Of a stretch of 64,000 nucleotides of DNA, positions 56,654 to 64,000 are shown piece after piece (positions within the stretch are counted from its first letter, which is position 1; each line of letters opens with the position of its first letter). The stretch comes from Parastagonospora avenae f. sp. tritici 18332-5. Its lineage: Eukaryota > Ascomycota > Dothideomycetes > Pleosporales > Phaeosphaeriaceae. The translations under genes and the position numbers were made by a program. The notes under the pieces were generated by a model. It was not told where the DNA came from. It did not search any database and worked only from the letters and a program-made list of their open reading frames with translations. The stretch covers positions 25,963 through 89,962 of the forward strand of contig JAFJTR010000107.1 of assembly GCA_022559985.1 (NCBI GenBank). The letters run 5' to 3'.

Positions 56654-56962
56654 AGTTTGACCACCCCAACACACCTTAGAAAATCCGGCACTAATTCGTT
56701 GTGAAGACGGAGCTAGTCAGACACCGATAGCATCGTTCACATGAAGATAACAGTGCTACTTAATAAAGAGCTGTACCCTTCAGAAGCATTGGGGGTGGCA
56801 TGATGAAGGAGGAAACCAGCTACCTCACGGATGAAATGATTCTTAGGCATCGTAAAGGATAATTATGGCTTAATTCATATCATGAATGTAATGTAATCTT
56901 CCGTAATGACCAGAAACGCTCATCGTGATACATAAGCTCCTACTTCACGCCCTCAAACAGCT
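56654..56962. other. Convergent 3' flanks
   Basis: About 310 bp; nothing recognised. Confidence 0.45.
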
Positions 56963-58057
56963 TCAAGCTTGTGTGATGAGACCAAGGTTCCATGGCAGGC
57001 TGTTGTAATCAGCGGTAGAGCTTGGGTCAATACCTTGATACAAATATCTCCAGGAGCCTGGTGCTCCGATACTGAGCTTTTGGTCCACGTTTGTCCTGAT
57101 CATCTCGCCGTGGCTGATGCTCGTTGTCCACTTTGTGCCCGAGAACTGCACATTTGCCGCACCTGCAAAGGGACGCTCTTGCGTGTCTAAGTATGGTGTC
57201 CATTTGCCAGCAATGTCGTTTGAAGTCCATGAGCGGAAGTATCGAACACCTCCACCGGATGAACCTTGGCCGATACATTCAACGAGAAGGAGGTATGAGC
57301 CGTTGCCGATCGAGTACACATTCGATGCCTCGAAGAGATCATTCTTGTTCGGTTCTTGCAGAGCAATTACCGGGTCACTCATGCCTTTGGGGAATTGTGC
57401 CAGAGACGTTTGACTTCGGTACAGGCGGCCGTTGTCGTCGTGTGAGAAGAGATGGCAGTTCTTGTCGTCGCAGATGACCCACATGTCTACCCAGTATCCT
57501 TGTTGAGGGTTCAAAAGACCCTCGGCGATCAGAGCTGGAGTACCAGCATAGAAAGTTTGAGGCGCCGTCCATCCAGCAGGGTTGCTGATGTCAGGGTTGG
57601 TGGAGTATGCTGCATTGCCGTTCTGGTAAATGAGGTACCATAGTTTCTGTGGCGCAAAGTAGAAAACTTCCGGAGCTGCGCGGTATCCAGTGCCGATGGG
57701 AGATTGGTCCAGGTAGAAGAAGGGGGCAGCATTTGCTTGAGCAAAGTCTGTGAAGTTGAAATAAACTAAATTGTAACCTTCGCCTTTTGCCGTGCTAGCA
57801 AAGACGTGGTAGCTAGCAGACTCGAAATTAGGCACGTCTCATGGGTGGTTTAGGAGCTCAGCTTACGCGTTGTTGTAGAAGACGATTGACGGATCTTTGA
57901 TACCAGCAATATTGCGACTGTCCTTCTTAGGTGTGACAAGGATGCCAGACGACTTCCATGATAGATTGCTAGGAAGGTTGGCGCTCTGTCTGGCAAACAA
58001 GGACTGAGGTGCGGCCAGGGCCGTAGCCGCCAGCGCAAGGAGTGCGAATCCCAACAT
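56963..58057 (-). CDS. Secreted GH62 alpha-L-arabinofuranosidase
   Basis: Two exons, 58057-57867 and 57812-56963, intron 54 nt, about 346 aa including a signal peptide (residues 1-15 or so). The junction restores DPSIVFYNNAYHVFASTA, the first conserved block of GH62. Other family blocks are YFNFTDFAQANAAPFFYLDQ, WYLIYQNGNAAYSTNPDISN, YWVDMWVICDDKNCHLFSHD, LLLVECIGQG and LPWNLGLITQ at the C-terminus. D55 in KDPS, the Asp in VDMWVICDD and the Glu in LVECIG are the expected catalytic/pKa-modulating residues of this inverting family. No carbohydrate-binding module is attached. The enzyme removes arabinose side chains from arabinoxylan and so acts on plant cell walls outside the cell. A TATATATA box lies 52 nt upstream of the start. 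Confidence 0.95.
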
Positions 58058-58108
58058 GATAACAAGACAGTTGGACGAGCTTCATCACGATCGAAGTTCG
58101 GCTCGTTG

Positions 58109-58116
58109 TATATATA
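58109..58116 (-). promoter_or_regulatory. TATA box of the GH62 gene
   Basis: TATATATA (palindromic) about 52 nt upstream of the GH62 start codon on the minus strand. Confidence 0.55.
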
Positions 58117-60113
58117 GGGCGAAGCTGATCTTCGCTGTATAGTGAAGCGCTCGTAAACTAATGTTCCTCGAGATTGAAGGCTAAATTAATGGAAGGAAAA
58201 CCGGGTAATGAACGACCGGTCCACCAGTAGACGTGCAGTTCCCCGTCTGGAGAACTCGGCTAGTCTGCCGAGTGCGACCAAAATCATATTTGTCCGAATG
58301 TTGTCTTGCTTGATGTAGCTAATGCATACTGCATGGGCCTAGGAGCGAATTCGCGGGGACTTGGCTCTGTTCTTGGGACAACACAGATCACGCACACAAA
58401 ACCGAGTTCACGTACAGATATTTGTGTTCTTGACTTGTAGATTCCGCGGTCGTGTCGGTAGGCGATGTTTTGTAAGATGATCAAGACAGGATGCAGAGGG
58501 AGCTGAAGATTTGGGGGCACAACCCCTGATTACCCAGGTGGCCAATTCCAGCCTAGCAGCCCCGCGCGGGGTTTCTTTTGTCGACAAAGCCCGGTGGTTC
58601 CTGCGTTTACATCACCTGCAGCAACTGCAATATATCTGTGACGTGTTTTACGAGTAAAAACCATCATACGTATGCATGTAATCGTGTCCCAAACCTAGGG
58701 GCAGCCTGTATAACAAATAACGACGCGACTTAATAATCCCAGTAAACGCCAGGCCTTCTGATTAACAACAGGACTCCAAATTCGTTTGCTACCCAAGACC
58801 TTTGGTATACCTCCCGGAAATAAAGAAACTTCCGTTATGAATACTTAGGCCAGCCAAAGCCACAGGGTCATCGTCGACATGTCTCAGGAGAACACCTGGT
58901 ATTGACTTCAGGTGTTGATAGACCTATCAGAAATTAAGTGCAAACATTGGTACAGTAAGTACTGGAGAAGGACTACTGATAAAGTATTACAGACTTGCAA
59001 TCTACGGGACGGACGAAAAGCTGCATTGGGAATTGAGACTGCTGCACGCCTCGTAGACGAGGCGCAACATGTTTTGCAGTGGCAAAACGATTGACTCCAA
59101 CTAAGATCTGCAGTTCTGTGTAGGAACGTCGTCTCGAATTGCTGCGCCGCACCCTTATTGCGCCACATGTTTCGACACAATCCTAAAAGCGCTTATGGCC
59201 GCTCATTGTAGACCTCGTATTGGTATCTCTACCGGAGCCCCACCATTTTTCTGACATACTTGCAACATACTCGCATTGGCAGAGCAATGCCATGAGCGAC
59301 AAGGCAGATCGCACATCAGGTATCGGGATGAGAGATGTGCTTGCGCGTGGCGTAGACGCGAACCTGAAGAATTTGCAAGTATATTCAGAATGCTAGAAAA
59401 TTGCTATCAAGTATGAATGTAGTGCTGCTGTAATACGGGTTCTGTACCAGCGCTTGCTCGTTGGTTTAGCCGCTGCCCAGTGAGCAATCTGCAGCTCCAC
59501 GAACACCACCATGCATGTCGTAAGCGCATAAGTCACATCCATCCAATGACTTACGCTGAACTACATCGATCGTACGGTTTCTCCGATGATTTACGGAACT
59601 TGCCGCACCTAGAATAGGACCTGTGCATGGACTTGTAGGCCTACATGCGAGCTCTGAAATTAGCGACGAGTCAGCTGGCATACCCAACCTCCTTTACACG
59701 TGCAGAGCAATACTTGCTTGACGACCAAAGTTACTTTGAAACAAGGCAGACTGCTTCGAGCGTTTGTTCCCGCGCACAAACTGCTCTAGGAGATCCTTAT
59801 TCGACCATCTCGTCCAAGAGCTGTATGGTACAAGGAGTTTCGGCCAAGACTAGCGGCTCATGAGACAAGTGCTGTCTATCATAACCGCGTAGTGTAACAT
59901 GTCTGTCCGGTGGCTGGTTCAAAATAATTTTAAGGGTGAGCTGTGCGAGATATAAGAACATCGCAACTGTACCACCACCACTATCAACGCTCATCCCTAT
60001 CTTCATTACTCAACCATACACAAACAAAGTCTGACTCTTCGCACACTAGCATAAAGACGCCACAGCTGTCTTCACTCACCTTCTTCGAAGCCATCTCTCG
60101 TATTTCTGCCACA
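58117..60113. other. Intergenic with dynamin promoter
   Basis: About 2 kb between divergent genes with no supported coding region. TATAAGA at 59951-59957 is a likely core promoter for the dynamin-like gene, about 160 nt upstream of its start. The plus-strand frame is open from 59943 into the gene, but the first in-frame ATG is 60114. Confidence 0.5.
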
Positions 60114-62696
60114 ATGGCTCCCCAGTCCACAGAGGGAGATACCCTTGAACAGCTTCAAACCCCAGAGCAAGTCGCCCTGTTGGACGCCATCGATGAACTC
60201 CGCTGCCAAGGCATCGAACATCATGGCATTGACCTTCCTCAACTGGTCGTGTGCGGCGAGCAGTCAACAGGCAAGAGCTCTTTGCTAGAAGGTCTCACAA
60301 GACTTCGGTTCCCAATGAAAGAGTCATTGGGGACTACTTTTGCGACCGAGGTTGTGCTTCGAAGGGCGACCACTACGACGATATCGTGCAGCATCATGCC
60401 TTGCGACAAGAGAGCACCAGGACAGCAACACGAGCTCTCGAAATTCGAACATGTCTTCTCTTCACGCGAGGACTTCTCGTTTCCTTCTGTTATCGAAGAA
60501 GCAAAGGACCTCATGGTACAAGGCAGCAACGCTGGTCGCAATTCAATCTTCAAGGATGTTCTACGAGTAAAATACTCGGGGCCCGACGTGCCTTCGCTGA
60601 CTATCGTTGATCTTCCTGGCATGATTGAAGAGGACTTCAATGGTGGAGGAGGTGCCAACAAGATCGCTGATTTAGTAGCAAGCTACATGTCTAAGCCGAA
60701 ATCTATAATACTTGCCGTCGTGATGGCGGGGAACGATCCGGAGAACCAGAAACCGTTCAAGTACATCAGGAAGTACGACCCGGAACGCTCTAGAACCCTC
60801 GGAGTCATCACCAAACCAGACAAAGTCGACCAGGGTAGCGAATCCGAAAAAGACTTGCTGCGGCTCGCGAGGAACGAAAAGTGCAAGCTAACGCACGGCT
60901 GGTTCGCGGTCAGAAACAGGTGTTTCAACACGAGAGATCATTCGGACATCGAGAGAGACGAGATGGAAAAAACGTTCTTCAGTAACGGCCTCTGGGCGTC
61001 CCACCCACGCAGCCATGTCGGCATCGCCGCCCTCAGGACGAAACTTTCCAAAATGTTATTGGAACATATCAGCATGGAGCTACCATCTCTTGTTACGGCT
61101 ATCCAAGGTGCCATTGAATCTACGCAGTCAAGTTTGGAAGCGTTGGGAAGCACGCGCGAGACTACCAGAGAGCAACGCATCTATCTCACCAAACACGCCG
61201 TCAGATTCCAGACGCTGACTAACGATGCTCTAAGGGGCATTTACAGCGACCGTTTCTTCGATGTTACAGGACCAGACGAACAAGCACCTTCCCGTTTGCG
61301 TACCGCCATACAGAATTTGAACATTGCATTTGCTCAAGTCATGTACCAGAAGGGTCATTCTTGGGCCATCACAACCGATGCACCACACAATGACGAGCCA
61401 ACAAGCTTCCTCGGAGAGTCGTACCCAACCGATTGGCAATATTATGACTGGTTTGAACAGCCAAAATCTATCTCCCGGACGCAATTTCTCGAGAGCCACA
61501 TAGGCGTAAGTGTCCGTCAAAGTCGACCACAGGGACTACCGTCTCTCGTGAATCCATGGGTCATTGGCCAAGTATTTCGGGAACAATCTCAAAATTGGAG
61601 CGGCATTGCCAAACATCATCTGCAGCAAGTATACAAAGCCATGAAATTATACGTCGAGGAAGCTATTGGTTCCTCAGTCGATCCAAGAACATGCAACTTG
61701 ATAATGCTGAGACAAGTGCAGCCTGAGTTAGACAGGCGTTGGCGCGCCGTCGAAGCCAAGTTGGAAGAACTGCTCGTTCCCTACACAGAGCAAGAGCCCA
61801 TCACTTACGATCCTGGCTTCCTCAGGGAATTGGAGCGCTTAAGGGCATCTAGATACCAGAGTAAACTGGACGGCCAATCCAAGGGTGTACAGCAATCTTT
61901 CACATTCGGAAAAAATAGCACGGCACATGCTACTTCCACTTCCAGCCAGCGCCTCTTAACCGAATCAATTGATGATTTCACAAACTCTGAGATTCTCGAT
62001 CTGATGCAAACATACTACAAGGCCAGTCTCTACTTCTGCTTGACAGCATTACGAAATGCTAACAAATGAGCAGAGCGCAATATCTGTGTTTATCAACAAC
62101 ACGGCAGTTCTAGCGATTGAGAACTGTTTGATCAAAGACCTGTCCGCTATCTTTTCACCAACTCTGACTGCGGACATGGATGATGAACAGCTCCAGGCCA
62201 TTGCTGCTGAGTCTGAAGATGTGCGATTTGAGCGTGACGCCTTGCGGAAGAAGCTAGAAGTCTTGCAGTCGGGCAAACGCATCTTGTATGAGCACATCGG
62301 TAAGTCACGCCAACGTCTCGCTAGGCAGAGTCACACTGACTTTATCTCGTAGCAATGAGACCCGTAACTCGGATGCCTGCACCGAAGCAGACAAAGGAAA
62401 CAAGGGCGCACACTCCTGTTCCTCAGGCTGTTCCTCAGGTACAACAACAGGCAGATGGCATCACGGAAGAGGCGTTCCAACGCAAGTTGAACGACCCGAT
62501 ATCCAGATTGAATGGTCTTGCAGTCACGCCGCCTCCGTCGGGCTCCAACTCGCGTCAGTCATCACGCGGTTCAGTCCATGTAACGCCATCATTGAATGGC
62601 AGCGCAAAGAAGCCGTCGCCCCGTCGATGGTCACCGCCCGTGCCTGTTCATTTATTTGGCGCAGAAATGCAAGCTGAGTCTGACGGAGAGCTGTAA
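60114..62696 (+). CDS. Dynamin-like (Mx/DRP-type) large GTPase
   Basis: Start at ATG 60114. The P-loop is VVCGEQSTGKSSLLEGLT (G1, about residues 46-63), followed by LTIVDLPGM (G3) and GVITKPDKVD (G4), the diagnostic dynamin GTPase motifs. The middle/stalk region continues to YYK at 62021. The C-terminal part resumes at 62074 as SAISVFINNTAVLAIENCLI, a GED-like stalk helix, and then LKKLEV and a disordered tail after an intron 62300-62352. About 825 aa in total. Family members assemble on membranes and use GTP hydrolysis for remodelling; fungal proteins of this Mx-like group are of unknown role. The junction 62022-62073 is odd: the GT in range has the wrong phase, so it needs a GC-AG intron or contains a frameshift. 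No PH or PRD domain. Confidence 0.9.
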
Positions 62697-64000
62697 AGCA
62701 CTAGCACGAATATTCCACATATCCTGGAGGCGGTCTGTAGTTTTAATCTCATGTACAACAATTTCCACAATCCCAACGTTCCTCCCACTCATGACGTACC
62801 TCGATCGTGAGCGCTACCACAATGCAATTCGGCCCACCTTCCCTTTCCCACGCCCATCTCCGATTCCTGCAAACTCCAACCGACTCCGATCGATCCGATA
62901 AGTTTCTTCCATCTTCACAATCGTGTTCGAAAAAATGCCGCATCCCACTCCAAACGTTGGAGACACAGTTGGGCGTCTATCGAGTCGGGACGCTCGCCGA
63001 GTGCCCACGGCCTCATTCTCGGCACAACCCACGTTAACCACGCAACGCATCGCTGTAGCCAATCTTCGATAACAAGATCCTCGAAGCAACGCTTATCGGC
63101 ATTCCCGGATCTCTGATTTATGATGCAATTGTTTGTTGGGTGGGTGGAATAGGCCCGATGGTGGTTTGTTTCACGGGGAATCGGGTGCTGACCGACAGTC
63201 GGATGTGAGACTGGGTGTAGCTGCAAGCCCTGGAGTGGTCGTTTGTTCCTGGAGGATTCGGGAAAAGCAAGTCTCCAGAGTTCCGCGCGCAAGCCATTCC
63301 CGTATTTAGGGCCAGGGGTTGAAGCCCGTGGTGAGCTTGCTTTTTCCGAGGAGCATGGAAGGTTAGGATGATGCATGTACTGTAGGAATCTACGGATGAT
63401 GGAAGTCCGTTGATAAGCAAATATCGAGTTGGCAATGCGAATAAGCTGTCCATCAGTTGCATGTTGATGGTATGCTTACGCGCTCAAGGACGATATGGTT
63501 GCAAGTCAGACTGGGATGCCTGAGGTCGTGAATACCTGAGTCGCGGAGGCCGTACCCGATGTGATGGATCGAGTATGTCCATGCGATACTAGTATGATAT
63601 CTACAAGCGATAATGGAACTGCAAGTAACGCTCTACACAACAAACAGCTTACTGGTACAAGAGCATTTCAGCTTTACGATACCCCTCGCTCACAACGACA
63701 CCGACCACTCTGCGGATACCAGCGGAAACAGCGATCCAATATGCACTCCACACTCCACAATTTCCACACCAGGAACACAATTACCGCGACGTCAGTCCAA
63801 AAATTGGGTGTGCTACGCCATACCAAGCGACACTCGTAGTGGTGTGCTGCTACCCCACGATTTGTAAAGAGAACTGGGGTTGTTGGTCAGGCGGCAAAAT
63901 CTAACATGCCCGTGCGCGTGATGCGCGACTCCGCGTGATGCGCGCGGAACACCAAAACGCGTCCACCTCCATCATTTTCAACCCACGATAACTCCACCAA
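62697..64000. other. Intergenic, right end of window
   Basis: No supported gene. Near the end the 13-bp sequence CGCGTGATGCGCG occurs twice, at 63915-63927 and 63932-63944. Short open frames are not called. Confidence 0.45.
63915..63944 (+). repeat. 13-bp direct repeat CGCGTGATGCGCG
   Basis: Two perfect copies of CGCGTGATGCGCG at 63915-63927 and 63932-63944, start-to-start 17 bp. Each copy is itself nearly palindromic (CGCG at both ends). Confidence 0.7.

Overview
The window is nuclear DNA of a filamentous ascomycete (Pezizomycotina), most likely a Dothideomycete. Genes are split by short spliceosomal introns, mostly 47-66 nt, with GT donors, CTRAY-like branch points and AG acceptors. Several families are fungus-specific: fungal Zn2Cys6 regulators, the rhodopsin-domain membrane family, Rax2, GH62, a fungal dynamin-like GTPase and many copies of the 'SPLLRLPAELRN.IY' (2EXR-type) family. 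There is no sign of bacterial operons, CRISPR arrays or intact transposons. Exon boundaries were placed by hand from reading frame, phase and splice consensus, so each is a prediction.

Layout. 0-3 kb: two 2EXR-type genes (one interrupted) and a possible small Cys-rich gene. 3-5 kb: gene-poor, with a tRNA-like pol III motif pair next to a long hairpin. 5.2-6.4 kb: secreted tyrosinase. 9.2-10.7 kb: seven-TM rhodopsin-domain protein. 11.3-12.9 kb: a predicted coiled-coil membrane protein, a dense CACGTG cluster and a decayed 2EXR gene. 13.1-14.9 kb: secreted matrixin metalloprotease with an MMP-style cysteine switch and a C-terminal propeller-like repeat region. 16.8-28.2 kb: a regulator with two C2H2 fingers and a Zn2Cys6 cluster, a CocE/NonD hydrolase, a small unknown gene, a LigB-type extradiol dioxygenase, an ALDH-like tail-anchored protein and a salicylate-hydroxylase-like FAD monooxygenase. 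29.6-34.2 kb: a basic nuclear-type protein, an uncharacterised coiled-coil protein and F-actin capping protein beta. 34.5-37.5 kb: two interrupted 2EXR genes and a GNAT gene with an internal stop. 38.2-46.4 kb: a short-chain dehydrogenase, a Zn2Cys6 regulator, a large disordered protein and a 14-TM-type MFS transporter. 48.1-51.9 kb: Rax2. 53.1-56.7 kb: three 2EXR-type genes, two of them interrupted. 57-58 kb: GH62 arabinofuranosidase. 60.1-62.7 kb: dynamin-like GTPase.

Two themes stand out. First, eight 2EXR-type loci lie in 64 kb and six of them carry in-frame stops or homopolymer frameshifts while the rest of the frame is kept; a GNAT gene between them has the same kind of lesion. This looks like a birth-and-death family under decay, or a recurrent assembly-error problem; raw reads would tell which. 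Second, the 16.8-28.2 kb block groups a regulator with aromatic-ring hydroxylation, ring cleavage, ester or amide hydrolysis and an aldehyde-dehydrogenase-like protein, and two of its genes share a 453-bp divergent promoter with a 24-bp direct repeat. I infer a candidate aromatic catabolic cluster; the pathway and substrate are not known.
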